Shown: positions 49,316 through 57,865 of the stretch, in pieces
How the letters are laid out: each line of letters begins with the position of its first letter
Position numbering within the stretch: position 1 is the first letter of the stretch
Source: Fimbriimonadaceae bacterium
GTDB lineage: Bacteria > Armatimonadota > UBA10988
Length of the DNA: 64,000 nucleotides
Direction of reading: 5' to 3'
Assembly (NCBI GenBank): GCA_020850355.1
Contig: JADZEX010000041.1
Span: 124,001-188,000 of the forward strand
Position numbers and translations under genes: made by a program
The notes under the pieces: generated by a model
Told to the model about the DNA's origin: nothing
Database searches by the model: none
Seen by the model: only the letters and a program-made list of their open reading frames with translations

Positions 49316-51169
49316 ATGGGGCTGCTCAACCCGCTCGGGCTGGCCTGGTTGGCGCTGGCGGTACCGATTCTGCTGCTCTACCTGTTGCGCCTCCGGCGGC
49401 GCGAGCAGGTCGTGGCGTCGGTGCTCTTCTGGGAGCACGCCATCGACGACCTGCAGGCCAACGCGCCGTTCCAGCGACTCCGCCGCAACCTGCTGCTCTA
49501 CCTCCAACTACTGGTCCTGCTGTGCGCGGTCCTGGCGGCGGCGCGGCCCTTCCGGCGGACCCACCAGCTCGGTGGCGGCACCGTCATCGCGGTGCTCGAT
49601 GTGTCGGCTTCGATGGCGGCGCCGCTGGCCGGCAGCAGCCGCTTCGAGGTCGCCCGGCAACGGGTCGGCGCGCTGATCGACGGCCTGGCGCGCGGCGAGG
49701 AGCTGATGCTGGTGACCGCCAGCGATCGCCCGCTGGTGGTCCATGGCCTCTCGGCCGACCGCCGCTCGCTGCAGCGGGCGTTGGCGGCGGTGCGGCTGAC
49801 CGATCGGCCGACCGACCTCCGCGACGCCCTGGCGCTGGCCAGCTCGGTGGCCCGCTCCCGCGGCGAGGCGGCGCGGGTCTACCTGCTCAGCGACGCCGCC
49901 GGGCCACCGCAGGAAGCGGTGGCCGCCGACTTGGCGAAGGTCGAGCTGGTGCCATGCGGCGCAGCGGTCGACAACGTCGGAATCACTGCGCTGCAGATGC
50001 GGCGGACCTTCGACGACCGGCCGCGGCCGCAGGTCCTGTTGGCGCTCGAGGCCAGCGGCCCCAGCCGCGCGCCGCGCGAAGTCGAAGTTGAGCTGCGGGC
50101 CGACAACCGGCTGTTCGACATACGCCGCTACACGCTCACGCCTGGGCAGCCGCGGAGCCTGATCCTGGAGGACCTGCCCAGCGACCGTGGCCGGCTGGAA
50201 GTGCGGCTGACCGGCCAGGATGCCCTGCCGGGCGACGACCGGGCCTACGTCAGCCTCGGCGCGGCGCGGCGGACCGAGGTCGGCCTGGTTGGGCAGCCGG
50301 ACCGATTCCTCGAGCAGGCGCTCCGGCTGGAGCCCGGGCTGGACCTGGTGAAGTACGACAGCGCCACCTTCACTGCCGCCCTGGCGCAGGACCGCGTCGC
50401 CGCCGGAACGCTGCTAGTGTTCTGCGGCAATGCCCCCAGCGCCGATCCGCAGCGGCCGGCGATCTACCTCAACTGCGGCGGCGAGGGGGCCCCGGTGGAG
50501 TTGCTGGGCGAGGTCAGCCAGCCAACGGTAGTGGATTGGGCGACCCAGCACCCGGTGACCAGCTTCGTGGACTTCAACGAGGTGGCCATCGCCAAAGCCC
50601 GCCGGGCGAGGGCCAGGCCGTGGGCGCGGGTGCTGCTGGACAGCACTGCGACCCCGCTGCTGGTGGTCGGCGAGCGTGACGGCCGGCGGGTCGCCTGGCT
50701 CGGCTTCGACCTGCTCGACAGCGATCTGCCGCTGCGGGCGGGCTTCCCGATCCTGATCGGCAACCTGGTTCGCTGGTTGACCGCCGGCACCGCCCAGGGC
50801 GAGGCGCTGGCGGTGCAAGCTGGCGAGACGGTGACCCTGGAGCTGCCCAACGGGCCGGCGGTGGTGACGACTCCGGACCAGCGCCAGGAGCATCTGACGG
50901 TGACTGGCGGCCGGCTGGCTTACGGGGACACCGACCGCGTCGGCGTTTACACCGTGCGCGCCGGCGACCAGGAACGCGAGTTCGCGGTGAGCCTGCTGGC
51001 AGCCGCCGAGAGCAACGCCACGCCGCAGCAGGAACTGCGCTTTGGTCGCGCCAAAGTGCTGCCGCCAAGCGAGCAGACCTTGCGGGTGCGCGAGCTCTGG
51101 CGGTGGTTGGTGGCCGCCGCGCTGGCGTTCCTGCTGCTGGAGTGGTGGTGGTACCACCGTCGCGGCTGA
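49316..51169 (+). CDS. BatA/VWA-domain membrane protein
   Basis: The 617-residue protein begins with the BatA N-terminal domain: two membrane helices (about 6-26 and 57-77) around a basic loop (LLRLRRREQVVASVLFWEHA). A von Willebrand A domain follows with the MIDAS motif Asp95-x-Ser97-x-Ser99 (LDVSASM). A long beta-rich region and a final membrane helix (about 596-612) close the protein. Such proteins are linked to metal-dependent surface complexes or aerotolerance operons. It lacks the MoxR ATPase and DUF58 neighbours usually seen. No ribosome-binding site precedes the ATG; the promoter position suggests leaderless translation. Confidence 0.88.
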   Translation: MGLLNPLGLAWLALAVPILLLYLLRLRRREQVVASVLFWEHAIDDLQANAPFQRLRRNLLLYLQLLVLLCAVLAAARPFRRTHQLGGGTVIAVLDVSASMAAPLAGSSRFEVARQRVGALIDGLARGEELMLVTASDRPLVVHGLSADRRSLQRALAAVRLTDRPTDLRDALALASSVARSRGEAARVYLLSDAAGPPQEAVAADLAKVELVPCGAAVDNVGITALQMRRTFDDRPRPQVLLALEASGPSRAPREVEVELRADNRLFDIRRYTLTPGQPRSLILEDLPSDRGRLEVRLTGQDALPGDDRAYVSLGAARRTEVGLVGQPDRFLEQALRLEPGLDLVKYDSATFTAALAQDRVAAGTLLVFCGNAPSADPQRPAIYLNCGGEGAPVELLGEVSQPTVVDWATQHPVTSFVDFNEVAIAKARRARARPWARVLLDSTATPLLVVGERDGRRVAWLGFDLLDSDLPLRAGFPILIGNLVRWLTAGTAQGEALAVQAGETVTLELPNGPAVVTTPDQRQEHLTVTGGRLAYGDTDRVGVYTVRAGDQEREFAVSLLAAAESNATPQQELRFGRAKVLPPSEQTLRVRELWRWLVAAALAFLLLEWWWYHRRG

Positions 51170-51209
51170 AGCAGAACTCGCCTCAAGGTGTGAACGGGCC
51201 GGCCGATCC

Positions 51210-51932
51210 ATGAGTATCGACCCCAGAGTTGTCGTCGAGCGGCTCCCCGCGGCTCTGCTGGTGAACAGCGCGTTGGGCCTGCTGGGCTGGCGGGTGGGGG
51301 CGATCACCCCCAGCGGGGTCCTCGCCGGGGCAGTCTACGGACTGCTGATCTACCTCGGCGCCGGGCCGGTGGCTTACGCCGTGCTGGCGCTGTTGGTGGT
51401 GGCCGGTAGCGGGTTCACGCGGCTGGGTTACCGGCGCAAGGTGGCGCTCGGCGCGGCGCAGGAGCGGCGCGGCGCGCGCACCTGGCGCAACGCCACGGCG
51501 AACTGCGCGGTGGCCGCGGCGGCCGCGGTGGGCAGCGCGGTCGGCTGGGGCGACGCCTGGTTGGCGGCCTGTCTCGGCGCGCTGGCGGCGGCGCTGGCCG
51601 ACACCACGGAGTCGGAGTTGGGCATGCTGGCGGGCCGCCGGGCCTACCTGCTGCTGCCGCCGCGGCGGGTGGCTCCGGGCACCGAAGGCGCCGTCTCGCT
51701 GGAGGGCAGCCTGCTGGGCTGGCTGGCCGCCGCGCTGGCCCTGGCGGTGGCCTGCGCCGGCGGTCTGCTGCCTTGGGCGGCGTTGCCGCTGCTGGCTACC
51801 GCGGCCTGGTTGGGGACGGTTACGGAGAGCTTACTGGCGGGCGGGAGAGCGCTGAACAACGAGCTCTTGAACACCGTCACTACCCTCACCGGGGCGGTGC
51901 TGGCAGGTTTCGCCAGCGGCCTGTGGTGGTAA
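51210..51932 (+). CDS. DUF92 family membrane protein (phytol/polyprenol phosphate kinase-like)
   Basis: The 240-residue integral membrane protein has about six hydrophobic segments. It has the DUF92 pattern: GVLAGAVYGLLIYLG, FTRLGYRRKVALGAAQERRGARTWRNATAN, AALADTTESELGMLAG and PGTEGAVSLEGSLLGW. Plant members (VTE6) act as phytyl-phosphate kinases; the bacterial role is generally unproven. The loop after the fourth segment carries the conserved acidic ADTTESE block. It lies 40 bases after the BatA gene and is probably cotranscribed. No clear ribosome-binding site is visible; the nearest purine run (CTCAAGG) lies about 20 bases upstream of the ATG. Confidence 0.88.
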   Translation: MSIDPRVVVERLPAALLVNSALGLLGWRVGAITPSGVLAGAVYGLLIYLGAGPVAYAVLALLVVAGSGFTRLGYRRKVALGAAQERRGARTWRNATANCAVAAAAAVGSAVGWGDAWLAACLGALAAALADTTESELGMLAGRRAYLLLPPRRVAPGTEGAVSLEGSLLGWLAAALALAVACAGGLLPWAALPLLATAAWLGTVTESLLAGGRALNNELLNTVTTLTGAVLAGFASGLWW

Positions 51933-51992
51933 GGAACTTGGTTCGGGCGCCTTTGGTTTGGTTCTGGCGTGGCTGCGCGAGGGAGCGCTTCG

Positions 51993-52358
51993 ATGGACAT
52001 CATTTTGGCCGAAGACGACCGCAACAACCGCTTTGTGATCGCGGCCCATCTGCAACTGCACGGGCACACCGTGCGGACGGCCACCAACGGCGCCGAGGCG
52101 GTCGACCTGGTGCGGCAACAGCGCCCCGACGTGGTCTTGATGGACCTCATGATGCCGGTGATGGACGGCTTCGAGGCGGCCACGATGATCCACCGCGAGC
52201 ACCACGGCCGGACGCCGCGGATGGTGGCGGTCTCCGCCCTGGACGGTATCGTCGAGCGCGCCGAGCGCTCCGGCGCGCACTTCGACGCGGTGCTGGCGAA
52301 GCCGTTCAGTGTCGAGCAGTTGGTCCACGCCCTGGCGCCGGCGGCGGCCTGCGCTTAG
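51993..52358 (+). CDS. Single-domain response regulator
   Basis: The 121-residue receiver domain has no output domain. Acidic Asp8/Asp9 (LAEDDRNN), phospho-acceptor Asp51 (VVLMDLMMPVMDG), Ser81 (VAVSALDG) and Lys103 (LAKPFS) are all present, so it should be phosphorylatable. It could act like CheY or Spo0F, or relay to a kinase elsewhere; no histidine kinase is in the window. ATG at 51993 has GAGGGAG at 8 bases, which favours it over GTG at 51969. Its stop overlaps the queE stop on the other strand by four bases. Confidence 0.95.
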   Translation: MDIILAEDDRNNRFVIAAHLQLHGHTVRTATNGAEAVDLVRQQRPDVVLMDLMMPVMDGFEAATMIHREHHGRTPRMVAVSALDGIVERAERSGAHFDAVLAKPFSVEQLVHALAPAAACA

Positions 52359-53056
52359 CCTCCCTCGGCGGTGCCGCGGAGGGCCGCCGGCCAGAGCAGG
52401 CGGTGCAGTTGCAGGCCCAACGCCGCCGGGCTGGCGTCGGCCAGCATCCAGGCGGCGAGGTCGCAGGCCAACGGCCAGGGCGCCGCCGGCAGCTCCACTG
52501 GGGTCACCGGTGACAGCACCACCCGACAGCGCTGCGCCAGCCGGTACCGCGCGATGACCGCGCGCGCCCACTCGTAGTCGCCCCGGTCGGCAATCACGAT
52601 CTTGACCTCGTCGCGATCCGCCCGCAGCCGGTCCAGGTTGGCCCACTCGTTCCGCGCGGCATGGCCACTGCCAGGCGCCTTGAGGTCCATCATCACCGCC
52701 ACGCGCGGATCGACGGCGTCCAACGGCATCGTGCCCGAGGTGTCCAGCAGGACCTCGAAGCCAGCGTCGCAAAGCGCGCCGAGCAACGCCGGGGTGGCCG
52801 TCTGCAGCAACGGCTCGCCGCCGGTCACCTCGACCAGCGGCAAGCCCGCCGCAGTGGCCGCGGCCAGCAGCGCCGGCAGCTCGTGGCGCTGCTTGTCGGC
52901 GGCGGTGACCGCGCCCGGCCGCCAGGTGTAGGGCGTGTCGCACCAGGGGCAACTAAGGTGGCAGCCGGCCAGGCGGATGAAGAAGCAGGGCCGCCCGGCG
53001 TGGCGGCCCTCGCCCTGCAGGCTGCGGAACAACTCGGCCACCAGCAGGCTCGGCAC
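52355..53056 (-). CDS. queE: 7-carboxy-7-deazaguanine synthase
   Basis: This radical SAM enzyme converts carboxytetrahydropterin to 7-carboxy-7-deazaguanine for queuosine and other 7-deazapurines. The 233-residue product has the FRSLQGEG start, the cluster motif CHLSCPWCDT (CX3CX2C), VTGGEPLLQ and MDLKAPGSG. I chose GTG at 53056 because an AGGGTG Shine-Dalgarno lies 5-6 bases before it and it gives the usual short N-terminus; GTG at 53065 is possible. It starts just after queC, so both enzymes of the preQ0 branch are together. queD and queF are not in the window. Confidence 0.95.
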   Translation of the reverse strand: MPSLLVAELFRSLQGEGRHAGRPCFFIRLAGCHLSCPWCDTPYTWRPGAVTAADKQRHELPALLAAATAAGLPLVEVTGGEPLLQTATPALLGALCDAGFEVLLDTSGTMPLDAVDPRVAVMMDLKAPGSGHAARNEWANLDRLRADRDEVKIVIADRGDYEWARAVIARYRLAQRCRVVLSPVTPVELPAAPWPLACDLAAWMLADASPAALGLQLHRLLWPAALRGTAEGG

Positions 53057-53066
53057 AGCCCCCACC

Positions 53067-53744
53067 CTAGCGCTCCAGGTACGGCAGAGGATCGCTCGCG
53101 CCGTTCGCGGCGAAGCCTTGCAGACGGAGCTGACAACTGTCACAGACTCCGCAGGCGCGGTCCTCGCGCTGGTAGCAGCTCCAGGTCAGCTCCAGCGGCG
53201 CGCCCAGCGCCAGGCCCTGCGCGACGATCTGACCCTTGGTGAGGTGGATCAGCGGCGTGACGATGCGCGGGTCGGGGTGATCGTCGTGGTTGCCCTCGCC
53301 GATGGCGCGCTCCAGCGCATCGCAGAAGCTGCGGCGGCAGTCTGGGTAGCCCGAGGCATCTTCTTCGACCATGCCGGTCCAGATGCTCTCGGCGTGCAGC
53401 ACCTCGGCCCAGGCGGCAGCAATCAGCAGCAGGTTGCCGTTGCGCTGGGGGACGTAGCTGACCGGGATGCCGGCCCGGTGCGGGTCTTCACCCAGCGGCA
53501 GTGCCAGCGTCGGGTCGGTCAGCGCCGAGCCGCCGAACTCGCGCAGATGGGCGATGCTGGCGTGGTGGCGCAGCCTGATGCCGAGGGCGTCACAGACCGC
53601 CTCGAAAGCCTGGTGCTCGCGGCGGGCGGTGAGCTGGCCGTAACTGACGTGCAGCGCCGCAAGCTGCTCGCCAGCGTGGAGCGCCAAGGCCGCGGTGACG
53701 CAGCTATCCAGCCCGCCGCTCATCGCCACCACGGCCAGCGGCAT
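53067..53744 (-). CDS. queC: 7-cyano-7-deazaguanine (preQ0) synthase
   Basis: Converts 7-carboxy-7-deazaguanine to preQ0 with ATP and ammonia. The 225-residue protein has the PP-loop AMSGGLDSCVTAALAL at its start, HVSYGQLTARREHQAF, YVPQRNGNLLLIAAAWAE and TWSCYQ. The zinc cysteines are in CYQREDRACGVCDSCQLR (C-x7-C-x2-C-x2-C). The ATG lies 2 bases after the ilvD stop, and queE follows, so ilvD-queC-queE form one transcript although the pathways are unrelated. Confidence 0.96.
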   Translation of the reverse strand: MPLAVVAMSGGLDSCVTAALALHAGEQLAALHVSYGQLTARREHQAFEAVCDALGIRLRHHASIAHLREFGGSALTDPTLALPLGEDPHRAGIPVSYVPQRNGNLLLIAAAWAEVLHAESIWTGMVEEDASGYPDCRRSFCDALERAIGEGNHDDHPDPRIVTPLIHLTKGQIVAQGLALGAPLELTWSCYQREDRACGVCDSCQLRLQGFAANGASDPLPYLER

Positions 53745-53746
53745 GG

Positions 53747-55912
53747 TCAGTCCTTCACCTGCAGCACGCCACCGCTGGAGGCACTGGTGGCCAGCGCGGT
53801 GTAGCGCGCCAGGTAGCCCCGCGTGAAGCGCGGAGCTGGCGGCGTCCAGGCCGCGCGGCGCGCCGCCAGGGTGGCCTCGTCCACTTCGAGCGTCAGGCTG
53901 CCGGCCGGGATGTCGATGGCAATCCGGTCGCCCGGCTCGACCAGCCCCAGCAGCCCCCCGGAGGCGGCCTCCGGGCTGATGTGGCCGATGCACGCGCCGG
54001 CGGTGCCGCCGCTGAAGCGGCCATCGGTGATCAGCGCCACGCTGCTGTCGAGCTTCATGCCTTTGATGTAGCTGGTCGGCGCTAGCATCTCCTGCATCCC
54101 CGGCCCGCCGCGGGGGCCTTCGTAGCGGATCACCACCACGTCGCCGGCCTTCACCTGACCGCCCAGGATGCCACTGCAGGCCTCTTCCTGCGACTCGAAG
54201 ACGACCGCCGGGCCGCTGTGGCAGAGCATTCCGGGCAGCACCCCGGCGGTCTTCACGACGGCGCCATCGGGGCAGAGGTTGCCGAACAAAATGGTCAGCC
54301 CGCCGGTCGCGCTGTACGGGTTGCTGGCCGGTCGGATGCAGTCAAACGCGTCCAGGTTCAGCCACTGCGCGCCGGCCGTCGGCTGGGCCGAGCGGAGCGC
54401 CTCGCCACCGAGCTGCACGGCGATGTGGCCGACCTGGTCGTTGACGACCTGGTCGAAGACCGCGACCGCGACGCGCTCCGGCGCGGCCTCGGGTTTGACC
54501 GCCCAGGCCAGCACCGCGCCCAGATCGCCGACCCGGGCGGGGGTCGCCACGACCTTCGCCCCGAAGGCCTCGGCGGCGCCGGTCAGCCAGGTGGCGACCG
54601 GCTCGACGCCCTCCACCGGCTCCGGGTCGCCTGCCTCGAGCAACTGCACCCCCGGCGTCAGCAGCGACCGGAAGGCTGCGGTGTTGCGGGCGTTCCAGGC
54701 CGCCGCCACGCAGCGCGCCAGGGTGTCGACGCCGTTCGAGATGGGCTCCGCGGCCTGCAGGCTGTCGGCGACGCTGCTCTGGCGGCCGAGCGGCGCCTCG
54801 CCACCGAGGACGTACATCTCGCGGGCGCGGTTGCTGATCTGCGGGCCGCGCAGGTCGTACTCCGCGATGTTCTCGCCCAGCGTCCGACCCGTCACGGTGG
54901 GACAGTCGAGGTGCAGCAGGCTCGGATCGGTGCGCACCAGCTCGCCGAGGATGGTGTGGATGCCGCCGGCCACATGGACGTCCTGCACGTGGTAGCTCGA
55001 CGAGGGCGAGACTTTGCAGAGCGTCGGCGTGGTCTGGCCGAGGCGGTCGATCCGCGCGATGTCGTAGTCCAGCTCGGCTTCGTGGGCGATCGCCAGGGTG
55101 TGCAGAATGGTGTTGGTCGACCCGCCCATCGCGACGTCCAGCCGCAGGGCGTTGTCGATGCTGGCGACGGTGACGATGTCGCGCGGCTTGAGGTCTTGCT
55201 CGACCAGCCGGACGATCTGCTGCGCCGCGCGATCGTAGAGCAGGCGGCGGGAGGGGGAGGTCGCCAGGACGGTGCCGTTGCCCGGCAGCGCCAGACCGAG
55301 CGCTTCGCACAGGCAGTTCATGCTGTTGGCGGTGAACATCCCGCTGCAGGAACCGCAGGTCGGGCAGGCTGCTTCTTCCAGGTCAGCCAGCTCGGCTGCG
55401 CTGATCGCGCCGAGGCTGTGCTGCGCGACGCCGTAGAAGACCGAGATCAGGTCGCTGCCGCCGGCGCCTGCCGCCATTGGCCCGCCGCTGACAAAGATCG
55501 TCGGGAGGTTGCAGCGGACCGCGGCCATCATCATGCCGGGGACGATCTTGTCGCAGTTCGGGATGCAGACCATGCCGTCGAAGCAGTGCGCTTCGAGCAT
55601 CGTCTCGACGCTGTCAGCGATCAGCTCGCGCGAGGGCAACGAGAACTTCATCCCGCGGTGGCCCATCGCGATGCCGTCGTCGACGCCGATCGTGTTGAAC
55701 AAGAAGGGCACGCCCCCGGCGGCGCGGACGGCCTGTTTGACGTACTGCCCCACTTCCAGCAGGTGCGTGTGGCCCGGAATGATGTCGATGTGGCTGTTGG
55801 CGATGGCGATGAAGGGCTTGCCGCGGTCGGCATCGCTGTAGTTACCGGTCGCCTTCAGGAGGCTGCGGTGCGGGGCGCGTTCGAAGCCCAGCCGCACGGT
55901 GTCGCTTCGCAT
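53747..55912 (-). CDS. ilvD: Dihydroxy-acid dehydratase with an inserted NTF2/SnoaL-like domain
   Basis: Dehydrates 2,3-dihydroxy acids to 2-oxo acids in isoleucine/valine synthesis. Conserved blocks are [10 protein letters not shown] (as in Fe4S4-type enzymes), [10 protein letters not shown] (Cys120), [18 protein letters not shown] (183-200), [24 protein letters not shown] (339-350), [20 protein letters not shown] and TDGRFSGGT. The protein is 721 residues against about 560 for the family. The excess is residues about 352-521, exactly between two conserved blocks that normally adjoin. Its centre (about 392-508; [55 protein letters not shown]) looks like an NTF2/SnoaL fold. The rest is intact, so it is likely functional. 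Own promoter; followed by queC after 2 bases. Confidence 0.95.
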   Translation of the reverse strand: MRSDTVRLGFERAPHRSLLKATGNYSDADRGKPFIAIANSHIDIIPGHTHLLEVGQYVKQAVRAAGGVPFLFNTIGVDDGIAMGHRGMKFSLPSRELIADSVETMLEAHCFDGMVCIPNCDKIVPGMMMAAVRCNLPTIFVSGGPMAAGAGGSDLISVFYGVAQHSLGAISAAELADLEEAACPTCGSCSGMFTANSMNCLCEALGLALPGNGTVLATSPSRRLLYDRAAQQIVRLVEQDLKPRDIVTVASIDNALRLDVAMGGSTNTILHTLAIAHEAELDYDIARIDRLGQTTPTLCKVSPSSSYHVQDVHVAGGIHTILGELVRTDPSLLHLDCPTVTGRTLGENIAEYDLRGPQISNRAREMYVLGGEAPLGRQSSVADSLQAAEPISNGVDTLARCVAAAWNARNTAAFRSLLTPGVQLLEAGDPEPVEGVEPVATWLTGAAEAFGAKVVATPARVGDLGAVLAWAVKPEAAPERVAVAVFDQVVNDQVGHIAVQLGGEALRSAQPTAGAQWLNLDAFDCIRPASNPYSATGGLTILFGNLCPDGAVVKTAGVLPGMLCHSGPAVVFESQEEACSGILGGQVKAGDVVVIRYEGPRGGPGMQEMLAPTSYIKGMKLDSSVALITDGRFSGGTAGACIGHISPEAASGGLLGLVEPGDRIAIDIPAGSLTLEVDEATLAARRAAWTPPAPRFTRGYLARYTALATSASSGGVLQVKD

Positions 55913-55935
55913 CAGAGGTCACTCCGGGACCTTGC

Positions 55936-55964
55936 ATGGTAGCGCAGAGACCGCCGACAGGCAA
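55936..55964 (-). promoter_or_regulatory. Promoter of ilvD-queC-queE
   Basis: On the minus strand: -35 TTGCCT, a 17-base spacer and -10 TACCAT, giving a leader of about 17 bases. It shares its -10 sequence with the leuA promoter. No T-box or attenuator fits in the leader. Confidence 0.65.
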
Positions 55965-56072
55965 GCGCCCGGCTGGCCCGGCCGGAGCTGGCTCTTCCCA
56001 CAAAGGCCGGGCTATGGCATGCTCAGGGAGCCACCCGGCCGAGGCCCACCGGGTGGCCGAAAGCTGGGCTAG

Positions 56073-57830
56073 TTGGACCGCACGCCAGACGCCGCCGGGA
56101 CCGCGCCGCCACCGGCCACGACGAGTTCGTCGGGCGGGCTGCGGGCCTTTCTGCCCCACCTCCGTGAACAGCGCGGGCGAATCCTCACGGCGGTCGTGCT
56201 GGCCCTCGGCGTCAGCGCCTTCAACCTGGCGGTGCCGTGGTTGTTCAAGCGGCTGACCGAGGATGTGCTGGTTGGCCAGCGACCAACCGAGCAGCGGCTG
56301 CACCTGCTCGGCTGGATCCTGCTGTGGGTGATGCTTTGCTTCGTCGGCCGCCGGATCTGCCAGTCGCTGAGCAGCTACCTGGCCCTCTCGGTGACCCAGC
56401 GCCTGGCCGTGGCGGTCCGACGTGATGTCTACAACCACCTGCATCGCCTGCGGCTGGAGTTCTTCGACGACCAGCGCACCGGCGTGCTGGTCAGCAACGT
56501 CACCAACGACGTCACGGCCCTGCAATACCTGCTGCACGACGGCCTGGTGCAGGTCTTCACCAGCCCGGTCACGGTGCTCGGTTCGATCGTCTTGATCTTC
56601 CGGATGGACGCCATCCTGGGCCTGCTGACGCTACTGGTCTTCCCGCTGCTCTACCTGCTGGTCTCACGCACCCGCGACCGCGTGCGGCAGATCAACGAGG
56701 AAAACCAGACAGCGCTCTCGCATCTCACCACGCTCTTCCTGGAAGCGGTCTGGAACATCCGCATCGTGCGCGCCTTCCAGCGGCAGGAGCACGAGATCGC
56801 CAAGTTCGAGGCCAGCAACCGCGACAGCCTGCGCCTGCGCCTGCGCAACGCCGCGCTGAATGTCTGGATCGAGTTCATCACCGAGAGCACCATCCTGGTC
56901 GGCTTCGCCGCCGTGCTCTGGATCATCGGCTACCGCATCGCCACCGGGCAGATTGAGCTGAGCGCCCTGATTGCGATGGTGGCTTACCTCCAGATGATGC
57001 GCTCGTCGCTGATCAACCTGTCGACCGCCTACGCCCGCTACCAGATGGCCAGCGGCGCGGCAACCCGGCTGCTGGCGTTGCTGCACGAGCCGGCGCTGCC
57101 GCCGCCGCCGCGGCTGACCACCAGCCTGCCGCCAACCTGGCGCGGCGAGCTGGACATCCGCGGCCTGCACTTCGCCTATCCCGACGGCACGGTGATCTTC
57201 GCCGGCGCCGATCTGCAGATCGCCGCCGGTCAGAAGGTCGCCCTGATCGGCGCCAGCGGGACCGGTAAGTCGACCCTCGCCACGTTGTTGTTGGGGCTCT
57301 ACCGCCCCCAGGCCGGCACCCTGCGGCTGGACGGCGTGGACCTCGCCGAACTGCCGCCCGAGGTGCTGCTGCACGTCGTCAGCATCGTGCCACAGGATGT
57401 CGGGCTGTTCAGCGGCACGGTCCGCGAGAACATCGCCTACGCCAAGCTGGAGGCGAGCGACCAGGAAGTGATCGCCGCCGCCGAGGCCGCCAACGCCCAC
57501 GGCTTCATCGGCAGCCTCGCCGCGGGCTACGAGACCTTCGTCGGTGACCAGGGCGTGAAGCTGTCAGGCGGCCAGAAACAGCGCCTCGCCATCGCCCGCG
57601 CGATGCTCCGCAACCCGCGCCTGCTGATCCTCGACGAAGCCACCAGCCACATCGACCCCGAGACCGAAGCCCTGGTGCAAGAGGCCCTCGAACACCTGAT
57701 GACCGACCGCACGGTGATCGTGATCGCCCACCAGGCCTCCGCCCTGAAGGGCGTCGACCGCGTCCTGGAGCTGCGCGGCGGCCGCTTCGTCGACCTCGGC
57801 CCGCCCGGCCCCCACCTGCTCGGCCGATAA
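56073..57830 (+). CDS. ABC exporter, fused permease-ATPase (MsbA-like)
   Basis: The 585-residue half-transporter has six membrane segments in residues about 35-320 and an ATPase domain (about 355-580). The latter has Walker A GASGTGKST (393-401), signature LSGGQ (497-501), Walker B LLILDEATSHID (517 on) and H-loop His in VIAHQ. It likely exports lipid or a hydrophobic molecule as a homodimer. The best start is TTG at 56073; no ATG is available before the first membrane helix and the Shine-Dalgarno is weak. Its stop codon overlaps the solo REP copy. It is divergent from ilvD. Confidence 0.93.
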   Translation: MDRTPDAAGTAPPPATTSSSGGLRAFLPHLREQRGRILTAVVLALGVSAFNLAVPWLFKRLTEDVLVGQRPTEQRLHLLGWILLWVMLCFVGRRICQSLSSYLALSVTQRLAVAVRRDVYNHLHRLRLEFFDDQRTGVLVSNVTNDVTALQYLLHDGLVQVFTSPVTVLGSIVLIFRMDAILGLLTLLVFPLLYLLVSRTRDRVRQINEENQTALSHLTTLFLEAVWNIRIVRAFQRQEHEIAKFEASNRDSLRLRLRNAALNVWIEFITESTILVGFAAVLWIIGYRIATGQIELSALIAMVAYLQMMRSSLINLSTAYARYQMASGAATRLLALLHEPALPPPPRLTTSLPPTWRGELDIRGLHFAYPDGTVIFAGADLQIAAGQKVALIGASGTGKSTLATLLLGLYRPQAGTLRLDGVDLAELPPEVLLHVVSIVPQDVGLFSGTVRENIAYAKLEASDQEVIAAAEAANAHGFIGSLAAGYETFVGDQGVKLSGGQKQRLAIARAMLRNPRLLILDEATSHIDPETEALVQEALEHLMTDRTVIVIAHQASALKGVDRVLELRGGRFVDLGPPGPHLLGR

Positions 57831-57849
57831 AGGGGTCAGGACCCTTTTT
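57829..57849. repeat. Solo REP-like motif away from RAYT
   Basis: AAAGGGGTCAGGACCC plus a five-T run, identical over 21 bases to the motif at 45086. It begins inside the stop codon of the ABC exporter gene and ends in the gap before hemW. Its stem plus T-run could also serve as terminator for the exporter gene. Confidence 0.85.
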
Positions 57850-57865
57850 GCTGTGGGGTCGACGC

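Noticed and set aside
54218-55942. A 574-codon plus-strand frame opposite ilvD
   Set aside because: It runs through the antisense of both the conserved IlvD blocks and the insert, shows no domain, and is explained by codon bias of ilvD.
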